In this document: positions 8,842-16,815 of the stretch, piece after piece
Numbering within the stretch: the stretch's first letter is position 1
Layout: every line of letters starts with the position of its first letter
Source: JBQTII01 sp052387905
GTDB lineage: Bacteria > Actinomycetota > Actinomycetes > Sporichthyales > Sporichthyaceae
Assembly: GCA_052387905.1 (NCBI GenBank)
Contig: JBQTIR010000041.1
Span: 1-64,000, forward strand
Length of the DNA stretch: 64,000 nt
Reading direction: 5' to 3'
Notes under the pieces: model-generated
Database searches by the model: none
What the model was told of the DNA's origin: nothing
Seen by the model: only the letters and a program-made list of their open reading frames with translations
Made by a program: the position numbers and the translations under genes

Positions 8842-9609
8842 ATGGACACCGGCGAAGTCACCTACCGCCTTGAGAACGCCGTCGCGTGGCTGACGATCAA
8901 CCGCCCCGAGGCACGCAACGCGCTGAGTACGACCGTGCGCGACGGGCTCTGGTCGGGAGTGCGTCGCTTCAACGACGATGCTGCCGCGAAGGTGCTGGTG
9001 CTGACCGGGACGGGGGAGAAGGCGTTCTGCGCCGGGGGTGACCTCAAGGAGATGGCGCAGGCCGCGCTGACCGTCCCGCCGCTGGACTTCCTGCCGCAGT
9101 TCGGGCGCAACATCGCGGTCGCCAAGCCGACGATCGCCGCCGTCAACGGCGTCGCGTTCGCCGGCGGTTTCCTGCTGGCGCAGCAGTGCGACCTGGTGGT
9201 CGCCGCCGAGCATGCGAGCTTCGCGATCAGCGAGGTCAAGGTCGGTCGCGGTGCGCCGTGGGCCGCGCCGCTGCCGTGGCTGATCCCGCCGCGGGTGGCC
9301 ATGGAGATTCTGCTGACCGGGGACCCGATCGGCGCCGAGCGCGCGCTTGCCGTGGGCCTGGTGAACCGGGTGGTGCCCGCCGCCGACCTGGTGCGCGAGA
9401 CCCAGGTCCTGGCCGAACGGATCGCGGCCAACGCCCCGCTCTCGGTGCTGGCCGGCAAGGCCACGGTGCGGTTGTGCGCGGACTTGCCGATGTCCGAGGC
9501 CTACGGCGCGGCCGAGAAACTTTGGGAGCCGGTCTACCTCAGCGCCGACGCCCAGGAAGGCCCGGCTGCCTTCCGGGACAAGCGCTCCCCGGTGTGGACG
9601 GGCCGCTGA
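8842..9609 (+). CDS. Enoyl-CoA hydratase/isomerase (crotonase family)
   Basis: The product has 255 aa. The crotonase fold shows the oxyanion-hole segments EKAFCAGGDLKEM and AVNGVAFAGGF, and the N-terminal TINRPEARNAL. The Glu positions usual in true hydratases are not clear (the second helix has ISEVKVGRG), so isomerase or hydrolase activity is possible. GGAGGG precedes ATG 8842. It follows the acyl-CoA dehydrogenase and would take its enoyl-CoA product. It converges on the nucleotidyltransferase gene with 2 bp between the genes. Confidence 0.9.
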   Translation: MDTGEVTYRLENAVAWLTINRPEARNALSTTVRDGLWSGVRRFNDDAAAKVLVLTGTGEKAFCAGGDLKEMAQAALTVPPLDFLPQFGRNIAVAKPTIAAVNGVAFAGGFLLAQQCDLVVAAEHASFAISEVKVGRGAPWAAPLPWLIPPRVAMEILLTGDPIGAERALAVGLVNRVVPAADLVRETQVLAERIAANAPLSVLAGKATVRLCADLPMSEAYGAAEKLWEPVYLSADAQEGPAAFRDKRSPVWTGR

Positions 9610-9611
9610 TC

Positions 9612-10151
9612 TCAGCGCCCGGGCAGCTTGTCGAGCCGGGCGAGACGGTGATCGTCGCCGCCCAGCAGGCGTACGAGCCAGGCGCGAACCTCGGACCGGT
9701 CGACCTTGCCGTAGACCCACATGTGTTCGATGTCGATCCAGTCCTGGCCGCGGTCGAAAAGTGCCTTGAAGATCGTCAGATCCGTTGCCGACACGATCGG
9801 TATGCGGGTCCCGCCGAACGGAACCCATTCGACCCGGCCGGCGACCACCTCGTGGAGTTCGTGCTGGGGGAAGAACAAGTCCAGCGGAATCCGGTCCCAG
9901 AAGACGCGGGCTTGACCGTGCGCTGCGATCCGGGCGACGTCGGGCGCGGACCAGGTGACTCCCGGAGGAAGGGCACGCAACACCGACTCGGCAATGCTCG
10001 GATCCGCGGTGATGTTGACATCGATGTCATCCGTCGCCCGCGGGTTCTCGATGTGGTAGGCCAGCGCGATCGCGCCGCCGAAGGCGTGCGCGATTTCGGC
10101 TGCGCTCAGATGAGCGTCGACCGCCTCGATCCGCTCGGCGAAGGTCGTCAT
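9612..10151 (-). CDS. Nucleotidyltransferase-like toxin (AbiEii/DUF6036 type)
   Basis: The product has 179 aa. The motifs FGGAIAL (24-30) and TDDIDVN (40-46) match the GG...DxD core of MNT-type nucleotidyltransferases used as toxins in AbiE-like systems. Its start overlaps the stop of the upstream Xre gene by 4 bp, so the two are translated together, which is the usual antitoxin-then-toxin order. It may transfer nucleotides to tRNA or another target when free; that is family knowledge, not seen here. A plain HTH-regulated nucleotidyltransferase without toxicity is the alternative. Confidence 0.78.
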   Translation of the reverse strand: MTTFAERIEAVDAHLSAAEIAHAFGGAIALAYHIENPRATDDIDVNITADPSIAESVLRALPPGVTWSAPDVARIAAHGQARVFWDRIPLDLFFPQHELHEVVAGRVEWVPFGGTRIPIVSATDLTIFKALFDRGQDWIDIEHMWVYGKVDRSEVRAWLVRLLGGDDHRLARLDKLPGR

Positions 10152-10486
10152 GGCAGATTGACGAGTTCGGCGAAGGGCCCGAACGCGGGCTGGTCAGCGG
10201 TGTCACTGAAGGGCAGTCCGTCGACGAAGCTGAGCACGTCCCGGAAGCGCCGGCCTTGCTCCAGGCGTTCCATCTCCTCGGTTGCCGCGACCAGGTTGAG
10301 CCCGGCGACGCCGAGGAGCTTGGCGAGGGTGGCCGCCGACGGCTGCTTGGCCGAGGTTTCGTAGGCGCAGAGCTGGCTCGCGGGGATCTCCGCGCGTCGG
10401 GCGAACTCGGCCTGGGTCCACTCGCGATGTCGTCTGGCTTTCCGCAGCAATGCAGCCGCGACGTAGGAGGTGTCGTGGTCGGCCAT
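10148..10486 (-). CDS. Xre-family HTH protein, likely antitoxin of the nucleotidyltransferase
   Basis: The product has 112 aa. The Xre/Cro HTH spans about residues 14-60 (WTQAEFARRAEIPASQL, then an AYETSAKQPS turn). The C-terminal tail of about 45 aa probably binds the partner. ATG 10486 has no Shine-Dalgarno site; only a few bases separate it from an ATTAGCT/AGCTAAT palindrome, so leaderless, self-repressed transcription is likely. The 4-bp overlap with the downstream gene supports a two-gene toxin-antitoxin operon. Confidence 0.82.
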   Translation of the reverse strand: MADHDTSYVAAALLRKARRHREWTQAEFARRAEIPASQLCAYETSAKQPSAATLAKLLGVAGLNLVAATEEMERLEQGRRFRDVLSFVDGLPFSDTADQPAFGPFAELVNLP

Positions 10487-10489
10487 GAC

Positions 10490-10507
10490 ATTAGCTTATC
10501 AGCTAAT
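10490..10507. promoter_or_regulatory. Operator palindrome of the Xre-nucleotidyltransferase operon
   Basis: ATTAGCT (10490-10496), TATC spacer, AGCTAAT (10501-10507): perfect 7-bp arms in an AT-rich island beginning 4 bp from the ATG at 10486. The position and symmetry fit autorepression by the HTH protein. Confidence 0.65.
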
Positions 10508-10516
10508 CCAGCGAGG

Positions 10517-10765
10517 TCAGGAGGAGCTTTTCTGTTCCCCGCGCCGGAAGCGCTGCTGCGCGCCCTGCTTGGTCAGCCCGTAACACTCGCCGATCTCGGT
10601 CCAGGTGGCGCCGGCCTTGCGAGCGGCGTGCAGTTCGCTGACTTCCAGTTCCTCCGCGCTCTCGCGCAGCAGCCGGGCCGCGTCGAGGCGCGCGAGGTGG
10701 TCCTCGGCGCTCTCGAGAGCCTCGATGGCGGCGACGATCTTCTTGCGTGGGGTCCGGGCGGCCAC
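10517..10765 (-). CDS. Small HTH protein (sigma-region-4-like helix-turn-helix)
   Basis: The product has 82 aa, starting with GTG. The first half is helical and Ala/Glu rich; the second half holds a clear HTH, GATWTEIGECYGLTKQGAQQ, of the kind used to read promoter DNA. The tail is basic then polyserine. No Shine-Dalgarno site is seen; TAGGCT nine bases upstream could be a -10 box for a leaderless message. Upstream lies an array of GTTGAC/GTCAAC half-sites shared with the Lys-rich mini-gene, which this protein may read. Small proteins of this type are common in actinomycetes; the target is unknown. Confidence 0.7.
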   Translation of the reverse strand: MAARTPRKKIVAAIEALESAEDHLARLDAARLLRESAEELEVSELHAARKAGATWTEIGECYGLTKQGAQQRFRRGEQKSSS

Positions 10766-10780
10766 GGCAGCAGCCTAGCC

Positions 10781-10843
10781 GTCAATGGATAGTTGACACC
10801 TTGGTCAACGTCATGTTGACTTTTATGTCAACGGTGCATTGAC
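10781..10843. promoter_or_regulatory. Array of six alternating GTCAAC/GTTGAC half-sites
   Basis: GTCAAT (10781), GTTGAC (10792), GTCAAC (10804), GTTGAC (10815), GTCAAC (10828) and ATTGAC (10838) alternate in direction. Their steps are 11, 12, 11, 13 and 10 bp, close to one helical turn. The array fills the divergent gap between the small HTH gene and the Lys-rich mini-gene and looks like a cooperative operator. TTGAC could also serve as -35 elements. Confidence 0.7.
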
Positions 10844-10871
10844 GCCGCTCATGACGAGGGGAGGTGAGCGC

Positions 10872-10922
10872 ATGTCGAAGAAGAAGGACAAGAAGAAGGA
10901 CAAGAAAAAGAAGAAGAAGTAG
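10872..10922 (+). CDS. Lysine-rich 16-residue mini-protein
   Basis: ATG 10872 follows GGGAGGTGAG with ideal spacing. The peptide is M-S followed only by Lys and Asp (12 Lys, 2 Asp) and ends at TAG 10922. A strong hairpin follows 15 bp later. A dedicated promoter array, ribosome site and terminator argue that it is a real gene. Poly-Lys mini-proteins of this form are known from actinomycete genomes; a nucleic-acid or ribosome contact is plausible but inferred. Its codon use (AAG/AAA runs) is much lower in GC than that of its neighbours. Confidence 0.72.
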   Translation: MSKKKDKKKDKKKKKK

Positions 10923-10937
10923 TCCCAGCAACGCGAA

Positions 10938-10969
10938 GGCGGCGGCACCCGCATCGGGTGACCGCCGCC
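10938..10969. terminator. Strong hairpin, probable bidirectional terminator
   Basis: GGCGGCGG-CACCC (10938-10950), loop GCATC, GGGTG, one bulged A, CCGCCGCC (10962-10969). The 13-bp stem has one bulge and sits between the Lys-rich mini-gene and the convergent pntB. There is no T-tract, as is usual for actinomycete terminators. Confidence 0.75.
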
Positions 10970-10989
10970 GCTGCGTCGGTGCCGGTGGT

Positions 10990-12435
10990 TCAGTGGGCCT
11001 TGCCCGCACCGGCGGTGGCCGGCGAAAGCGAGTCCAGGCCGCGCAGGATGTCCTCGACGCGGTCCTTGGCGTCGCCGAAGAGCATCTGGGTGTTCTCCTT
11101 GAAAAACAACGGGTTCTGCACGCCGGCGTAGCCGGTGGCCATCGAGCGCTTGAAGACGATGACGTCGCTCGCCTCCCACGCGTGCAGCACCGGCATCCCG
11201 GCGATCGGGCTGCCCGGGTCATCGAGCGCGGCCGGGTTGACGGTGTCGTTGGCGCCGATCACCAGCACCACCGACGTACTCGGGAAGTCGTCGTTGATCT
11301 CGTCCATCTCCAGGACGATGTCGTAGGGAACCTTCGCCTCGGCGAGCAGCACGTTCATGTGCCCGGGCAGTCGCCCGGCGACGGGGTGGATGCCGAAGCG
11401 CACCTCGACCCCGCGCTCGCGCAGCTTGCGGGTCAGATCCGCGACGGCGTGCTGGGCCTGGGCGGTGGCCATGCCGTAGCCGGGGGTGATGATCACCGAC
11501 GAAGCCTGCGCCAGCAGTTCCGCGGCGCCGTCGGCAGTGATCTCGCGGTGTTCGCCGTACTCCGTCGCGTCGCCGCTCGGAGCCTCGATGCCGAAACCCC
11601 CCGCGATGACGGAGATGAACGAGCGGTTCATCGCCTTGCACATGATGTACGACAGGTACGCGCCCGAAGACCCGACCAGCGCGCCGGTGATGATCAGCAG
11701 GTTGTTGCTGAGCAGGAAGCCCGCGGCCGCAGCGGCCCAGCCGGAGTAGCTGTTCAACATCGAGACGACGACCGGCATGTCGCCGCCGCCGATCGAGGCG
11801 ACCAGGTGCACTCCGAGCAACAACGCCACCACGGTGACCGCGATGATCAGGCCCAGGCTCGGTTCGATGGTGAACGCGGCGGTGAGCACCCCGAACGCGC
11901 CGAGCATCCCGAGGTTGAGGTAGTTGCGCGCGGGCAACATCAGCGGCGCGGACGGGATCTTCGCCGAAAGCTTCAGATACGCCACGATCGATCCGGTGAA
12001 GGTGACCGCCCCGATGAACACCCCGATGGACACCTCGGCGTGGTGGATGTCGAGCAGCGACCCACTGAACTTGGTCTGGGCCGGGTTGTCCTCGACCTCG
12101 TAGTAGCCGTTCCAGCCGACCAGCACCGCGGCCATCCCGACGAAGCTGTGCAGCAGTGCGATCAGCTCGGGCATCCCGGTCATCTCCACGACCTTGGCCC
12201 GCCACAGCCCGATCACCGCGCCGATCGCCACGGCGGTGAAGAGCAGGATCGCGCCGGCGCCGTCGATGTCCTCCACGGACTGCCCGATCACGGCAGCCAA
12301 CGCCACCGCCATGCCGACGATGCCGTAGACGATGCCTTGCCGGGAGCTCTCGTGCTTGGACAGCCCGGCCAGGCTCAGGATGAACAGCAGAGCCGCGACG
12401 ATGTACGCGGCCTCGGCGATGGATTCGGCATCCAC
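10990..12435 (-). CDS. pntB: NAD(P) transhydrogenase subunit beta
   Basis: The product has 481 aa. The N-terminal half is a multi-helix membrane domain (about nine segments, starting IVAALLFILSLAGL) that forms the proton path. The C-terminal third is the NADP-binding domain III, with the GYGMATAQAQ loop and the KRSMATGYAG end motif typical of PntB. With PntA it couples proton entry to hydride transfer from NADH to NADP+, feeding the many NADPH enzymes nearby. It starts 5 bp after the stop of pntA, in the same operon. Confidence 0.97.
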   Translation of the reverse strand: MDAESIAEAAYIVAALLFILSLAGLSKHESSRQGIVYGIVGMAVALAAVIGQSVEDIDGAGAILLFTAVAIGAVIGLWRAKVVEMTGMPELIALLHSFVGMAAVLVGWNGYYEVEDNPAQTKFSGSLLDIHHAEVSIGVFIGAVTFTGSIVAYLKLSAKIPSAPLMLPARNYLNLGMLGAFGVLTAAFTIEPSLGLIIAVTVVALLLGVHLVASIGGGDMPVVVSMLNSYSGWAAAAAGFLLSNNLLIITGALVGSSGAYLSYIMCKAMNRSFISVIAGGFGIEAPSGDATEYGEHREITADGAAELLAQASSVIITPGYGMATAQAQHAVADLTRKLRERGVEVRFGIHPVAGRLPGHMNVLLAEAKVPYDIVLEMDEINDDFPSTSVVLVIGANDTVNPAALDDPGSPIAGMPVLHAWEASDVIVFKRSMATGYAGVQNPLFFKENTQMLFGDAKDRVEDILRGLDSLSPATAGAGKAH

Positions 12436-12440
12436 TGTGA

Positions 12441-13985
12441 TTACCCCTTCGAGAACATGCTGAGCATGCGGCGGGTCACGGCGAAACCGCCGAACACGTT
12501 GATGGACGCGAGCAGGATGGCGATGAAGGACAGCGTCCGCGTCGTGGGGTCATCGGTGGCGATCTGGACCAGGGCCCCGACGACGATGATCCCGGAGATG
12601 GCGTTGGTCACCGACATCAGCGGCGTGTGCAACGCGTGGTGAACCTTGCCGATGACGTAGTACCCGACGACGATCGCGAGCATCAGCACGGTGAAGTGCT
12701 CCGGGATCGGTTGCGGCGCGAACGCGTTGACCAGGCCGAGGGCGGTGGCGCCGATGCCGACCACGGCCAGCTTGATCGCCGGGGAGTGTGCCTTGGCCTC
12801 CGCCTTCGCCGGGGCGGCGACCGGCTTGGTGACCGGGGCGGCGGAGACCTGCACCGGGGGCGGGGGCCACATCGAGGTCCCGTCGCGCACCACGGTGATC
12901 CCGCGCTGCACGACGTCGCCGGTGTCCAGGACGAGCACGCCATCCTTGGCCGGCGTCAGCAGCTTCATGAGGTTGACCAGGTTCTGCCCGTAGAGCTGTG
13001 AGGCCTGCGCGGGCAACCGGCCGGGCAGGTCGGTGTAGCCGATCAGCGTCACGCCGTTGTCGGTGATGACCACCTCACCGGCCCGGGTCCCCGCCACGTT
13101 GCCGCCCTGGGCCGCGGCCATGTCCACGACCACGCTGCCGGGCTTCATCGAGGCGACGTCCGCCTCGGTCAGCAGCTTCGGGGCCGGGCGTCCGGGAATC
13201 AGCGCGGTGGTGATGACGATGTCCACCTCGGCGGCCTGCTCGGAGTAGATCTCCGCGGCCCTGCGGTTGTAATCCTCCGAGGTCGCCTTCGCGTAGCCGT
13301 CGGTCGACACGGCCTGCTCGACGTCGACGCTCAGGAATTCCCCGCCCAAGGATTTCACCTGATCGGCGACCTCCGGGCGCGGGTCGGTCGCCCGCACGAT
13401 GGCCCCCATCGAGGACGCGGCGCCGATCGCCGCGAGTCCCGCGACGCCGGCGCCGGCGACCAGCACCTTGGCCGGGGGCACCTTGCCGGCGGCGGTCACC
13501 TGCCCGGTGAAGAAGCGCCCGAATACGTGCGCGGCCTCGATCACCGCGCGGTAGCCGGCGATGTTGGCCATCGAGGACAGCACGTCCATCGACTGGGCCC
13601 GCGAGATGCGGGGGACCGCGTCCATGGCCAGTGCGGTGATCGGTCGGGCGGCGAGCGCCTCGACGAGGTCGGGGTTCAGGCCCGGCGCGAGCAGCGAGAC
13701 CAGCGTGGCGCCGTCGCTGAGCAGGGCGATCTCCTCGGGCTCGGGTGCCCGGATCGCGAAGACAATCGGGGCTCCCCACGCCTGCTTGGTGTCCCCGACC
13801 GCCGCCCCGGCTTCGACGTAGGCCTCGTCGGTGAACCCGGCCTGCGCGCCGGCCCCGGCCTCGACCAGGACCTGGTAGCCCAGGCCGATCAGTGCCCGGA
13901 CCGTGGCCGGGGTCGCGGCGACCCGTGTCTCACCGTGCGAGGACCCGTTGACCACACCGACCGTCGCGCCGTTGGGCTCGGTCAT
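12441..13985 (-). CDS. pntA: NAD(P) transhydrogenase subunit alpha (single-chain)
   Basis: The product has 514 aa. Residues 1-380 are the soluble NAD(H)-binding domain I (alanine-dehydrogenase-like, HGETRVAATP near the start and LVAGAGVAGLAA Rossmann loop). An Ala/Pro/Lys linker follows, then about four membrane helices (from IKLAVVGIGATALGLV on). Some actinomycetes split this into PntAA and PntAB; here it is one chain. ATG 13985. It is first in the operon with pntB. About 91 bp separate it from the AveC-like gene upstream on the same strand. Confidence 0.97.
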   Translation of the reverse strand: MTEPNGATVGVVNGSSHGETRVAATPATVRALIGLGYQVLVEAGAGAQAGFTDEAYVEAGAAVGDTKQAWGAPIVFAIRAPEPEEIALLSDGATLVSLLAPGLNPDLVEALAARPITALAMDAVPRISRAQSMDVLSSMANIAGYRAVIEAAHVFGRFFTGQVTAAGKVPPAKVLVAGAGVAGLAAIGAASSMGAIVRATDPRPEVADQVKSLGGEFLSVDVEQAVSTDGYAKATSEDYNRRAAEIYSEQAAEVDIVITTALIPGRPAPKLLTEADVASMKPGSVVVDMAAAQGGNVAGTRAGEVVITDNGVTLIGYTDLPGRLPAQASQLYGQNLVNLMKLLTPAKDGVLVLDTGDVVQRGITVVRDGTSMWPPPPVQVSAAPVTKPVAAPAKAEAKAHSPAIKLAVVGIGATALGLVNAFAPQPIPEHFTVLMLAIVVGYYVIGKVHHALHTPLMSVTNAISGIIVVGALVQIATDDPTTRTLSFIAILLASINVFGGFAVTRRMLSMFSKG

Positions 13986-14076
13986 TCAGTTCTCCGCATT
14001 CGTCGGGGTCGGCCGGTGCATGCGTGCATCGTCTTCGTTGCGCTCCCGCACTGTCTACACCCCGTGGCGGATGGGC

Positions 14077-14961
14077 TCAGAGGACGGCACCCGCCTTGGC
14101 GGCCGTCGACATGGCCGGGGCGGCGGGCGGGGCGATCCCGGCCTGCTCGCGCAGACGTTGGATGTAGAAGAGCAGCTGGGCCGTCCACCACAGGCCGGTA
14201 GCCGCGAGGGCGATACTGATCGGGGCCATCGCCCACATCACCCCCGTCGAGGGGTCCGGGGCGTTCTGGGCGATCAACGTCGGGAAACCGGCGCCGAGGG
14301 TTTCGAAGGCGAAGTTGGCCGGGAAGACCAGGAAGACCACGAAGTAGTGCGCGGTTTTCGTCGCGCGCAGGGAGATGATCGCGCACAGCACGGCGAAGCC
14401 GGTGATCTGGGCGGCCTCCATGAAACCGATCCAGACCGGGTAATTGAGGAAGCGCATCGGGGCGTCGCCGTAGTAGGTGTAGAGGTCGACGTTGACCGCA
14501 ATCGTCTCGAACAGCGTCGTGGTGCATGCGGTGAGCGCGGCCCACTGGAAGATGACCTTCATCGTGACGCCGGCGGCGAAGGTGCGGTAGAGCAGCACCG
14601 CGGGCAGCGCGAACACGATGACGTAAGCCGGCATCACCCAGACCGGTTGCGGCAGCCCGAACGCGGTGAACAGCGTCCACTGCACCCCGTCGCCGTTCGC
14701 GTCGGCCCCGAGCCAGTGCAGGTGGTAGGTGATGTCGTAGATGGGCTCGATGATGCTGCCGGCCGCCACGGCGAGCACGATCAACACCGGCAGCGGGTTC
14801 CTGACCTCGCGGGCGATCTTGGCCGCATACGCGAGCAGCAGCAGCGTCCCGCCCCAGAGCACGATGGTGGCGACCGTCTGCATGGTCTCGTTGAGCTCGA
14901 GCCCGTAGGTCTCGGGCGTGGGCAGCGGGATCGGTCCCGCGGTGCCTTCCGTCGTGATCAT
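14077..14961 (-). CDS. Polytopic membrane protein, AveC-like (spirocyclase family)
   Basis: The product has 294 aa with about seven or eight hydrophobic segments. Polar motifs at helix ends include IIEPIYDITYHLHWLG and a Glu-Thr followed by a YYGDAP / FLNYPVWIGF pattern. The product of 39002-40009 has the same layout (acidic EVFVDVIG; FEELL...YYGNQPMWW), so the two are probable paralogues. This layout resembles proteins annotated as AveC-like spirocyclases; the enzymatic role in other hosts is mostly unknown. ATG 14961 follows GAGAAGAGG. It may be transcribed ahead of the pnt genes. Confidence 0.7.
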   Translation of the reverse strand: MITTEGTAGPIPLPTPETYGLELNETMQTVATIVLWGGTLLLLAYAAKIAREVRNPLPVLIVLAVAAGSIIEPIYDITYHLHWLGADANGDGVQWTLFTAFGLPQPVWVMPAYVIVFALPAVLLYRTFAAGVTMKVIFQWAALTACTTTLFETIAVNVDLYTYYGDAPMRFLNYPVWIGFMEAAQITGFAVLCAIISLRATKTAHYFVVFLVFPANFAFETLGAGFPTLIAQNAPDPSTGVMWAMAPISIALAATGLWWTAQLLFYIQRLREQAGIAPPAAPAMSTAAKAGAVL

Positions 14962-15046
14962 CAGGCCTCTTCTCCGAGTGGGGGAGGTGCTCCAGATTAG
15001 AACCTCGGGAGCGCGCCGTCGCATCAGCCGAGTGAGCGTCGGCTGG

Positions 15047-15115
15047 AGCTGCAGAATGCAACGCGTGGGGAAATCGGCGGCTAATTCACTGCATCACCTG
15101 TTTCATTCTGCAGCT
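15047..15115. repeat. Perfect 12-bp inverted repeat in intergenic DNA
   Basis: AGCTGCAGAATG (15047-15058) and CATTCTGCAGCT (15104-15115) are exact complements 45 bp apart, in the 234-bp gap between the AveC-like gene and the OYE gene. The inside is lower in GC (AATCGGCGGCTAATTCACTG). It could be a hairpin, terminator or small mobile-element end. The rest of the gap (15116-15195) reads as an in-frame 30-codon continuation of the OYE gene beyond its stop. Confidence 0.6.
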
Positions 15116-15195
15116 TTCACCGACACCCCGTCGTTGCCGAGGTGGCGGGCCGAGCGGAGGACCTGGGCGGCGAAGGCCTCAGTGCCGGCCTGAGC

Positions 15196-16368
15196 TCAGG
15201 CCTCGGGTAGCCCGCCGGCCGCGAGATCGTCCTCGCCGGGGATCGAGGGCCAGCCGATACTCGGCGCGTGCCCACGGAAGTTGCGCAGCCACCAGCCCCA
15301 GTCCTCCGGGACGAGGCCGAACGGGTCCGGCTGGCCGAGTTCGCGGGCGGCCCAGACCGGCCAGTGCGGGTTGGCCAGCGCGGGACGGCCGAGCAGGACA
15401 AGATCAACGGCCTCGCTGCGCACCGCCGCGTCGGCGGTCGACGGGACACCGAGGTTCCAACTGCAGGCGGTGGCGACGCCGAACTCCTTCCTGACCGCTG
15501 CCGTGCGATCGAGCCACGCGCCCGGGTCCCCGAAGTACGGGTCGGTCATCTCGTCGGTGTTGCCGCCGAGGGAGATGTCGGCGAGGTCAAGCCCGCGCTC
15601 GACGAGCCACCCGATGACGGTCATCGCCTCGCTGAACTGGATGCCGCCGGGGTGGAAGTCGTCCGAACCCAGGCGCATCGTCAGCGGGAGCCGTTCCGGC
15701 CACACCGCGCGCACCGCGTCGAAGGCCTCGAGCAGGAAGCGCGACCGGTTCTGGAGCGAACCGCCGTAGGCGTCGGTGCGGTGGTTGGCGAGCGGGGACA
15801 GGAAGCTCGCAGCGAGGTAGCCGTGGGCGAAATGGAGCTCGAGCCATTCGTACCCGGCCTCGGCCGCGCGCCGGGCCGCGTCGGCGTACTTGCCGTGCAA
15901 GGCGGTGATCTCCTCGACGGTGAGCGCATGCACCGGGTAGGGGCGACGACCAAAGCCGTAGGGAACGTCGGAGGGGCCTACTACCTGCCAGCCGCCGGGT
16001 GCGTCCGGGGCGATCTGCTCGTAACCCTCCCATGGGCGCCGCTCGCTGCCACTGCGCCCGGTGTGCCCGAGCTGGATCCCGGCAACGGCGCCCATCCCGC
16101 GGATCATGGCCGTGACGCGGGCGTGCCCCTCGATCTGAGCGTCGTCCCAGATACCGGCGCAGTGCACGCTCGTGCGGCCCTCGGGGGAGATCGCGACCTG
16201 CTCGGCGAACACCAGCCCGAACCCTCCCGCTGCTCGCGCCCCGAGGTACATCAGGTGGTAGTCGTCCATGTGACCGTCGACGGAGCGGTACATCGTCATC
16301 GGTGACATCGCGATGCGGTTGCGCAGGGTGACGCCCTTGAGCGTGAGCGGGCTGAAGAGGTCCGGCAT
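15196..16368 (-). CDS. NADH:flavin oxidoreductase, Old Yellow Enzyme family
   Basis: The product has 390 aa. The TIM-barrel flavoenzyme has the N-terminal LFSPLTLKGVTLRNRI, QLGHTGR for FMN and substrate, and the family block LANHRTDAYGGSLQNR. It lacks the second Rossmann half of 2,4-dienoyl-CoA reductases, so it is the short form that reduces activated double bonds using NAD(P)H and FMN. ATG 16368 starts at the conserved MPDLFSPL; longer starts add a non-conserved tail. The stop TGA at 15196-15198 is followed by 30 more open codons in the same frame. Confidence 0.93.
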   Translation of the reverse strand: MPDLFSPLTLKGVTLRNRIAMSPMTMYRSVDGHMDDYHLMYLGARAAGGFGLVFAEQVAISPEGRTSVHCAGIWDDAQIEGHARVTAMIRGMGAVAGIQLGHTGRSGSERRPWEGYEQIAPDAPGGWQVVGPSDVPYGFGRRPYPVHALTVEEITALHGKYADAARRAAEAGYEWLELHFAHGYLAASFLSPLANHRTDAYGGSLQNRSRFLLEAFDAVRAVWPERLPLTMRLGSDDFHPGGIQFSEAMTVIGWLVERGLDLADISLGGNTDEMTDPYFGDPGAWLDRTAAVRKEFGVATACSWNLGVPSTADAAVRSEAVDLVLLGRPALANPHWPVWAARELGQPDPFGLVPEDWGWWLRNFRGHAPSIGWPSIPGEDDLAAGGLPEA

Positions 16369-16508
16369 CGGTCGGCTCCGGTCGCTGGTCGGGCGCGGCC
16401 ATGCCGCGGGGCTCTCCTGGATTTCATACTGCGGCGGTGTTCGACCCGCAACCTCCGACGACGTGAACGCAGGTAGCCGGCGGCCCGCCGCACAAACATG
16501 GAAGTAGC

Positions 16509-16781
16509 ATGGATGGCATGAATTCACCATCATCGCCGATCACCGTCAAGGTCGACGCCCAGGGGCGCATGGTGCTCCCACGGGGGATCCGGGACGAACT
16601 GCTGACGCTGCCCGGTGAAGTCCTCGTCCGTAGGACGGCGGACGGCGTCCTGCTGACCCCGTCCCAGGGCGTCGGAACTGTGAGCGTCGGTGCTGACGGT
16701 CTCCCGGTCCTGGACATCGGCAGGACTGTTGACAACGACGAGGTCCTGGCCGCGATCGACCGAGAGCGAGCTGACCGGTGA
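16509..16781 (+). CDS. AbrB/MazE-type antitoxin (VapB-like)
   Basis: The product has 90 aa. Residues 11-35 form an AbrB swapped-hairpin DNA-binding domain (ITVKVDAQGRMVLPRGIRDE). The acidic C-terminal tail would wrap the toxin. ATG 16509 has a partial ribosome site; ATG 16518 is an alternative. It is followed after about 34 bp by a PIN-domain gene, the classic VapBC order. Self-repression is expected. Confidence 0.85.
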   Translation: MDGMNSPSSPITVKVDAQGRMVLPRGIRDELLTLPGEVLVRRTADGVLLTPSQGVGTVSVGADGLPVLDIGRTVDNDEVLAAIDRERADR

Positions 16782-16815
16782 TTCCGGACTGTCGGTTCGA
16801 ACTTGGCGCGCGCCG

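Noticed and set aside
10864..12642. 592-codon plus-strand frame over pntB
   Set aside because: pntB on the other strand is unmistakable; this frame also runs through the Lys-rich gene and terminator.
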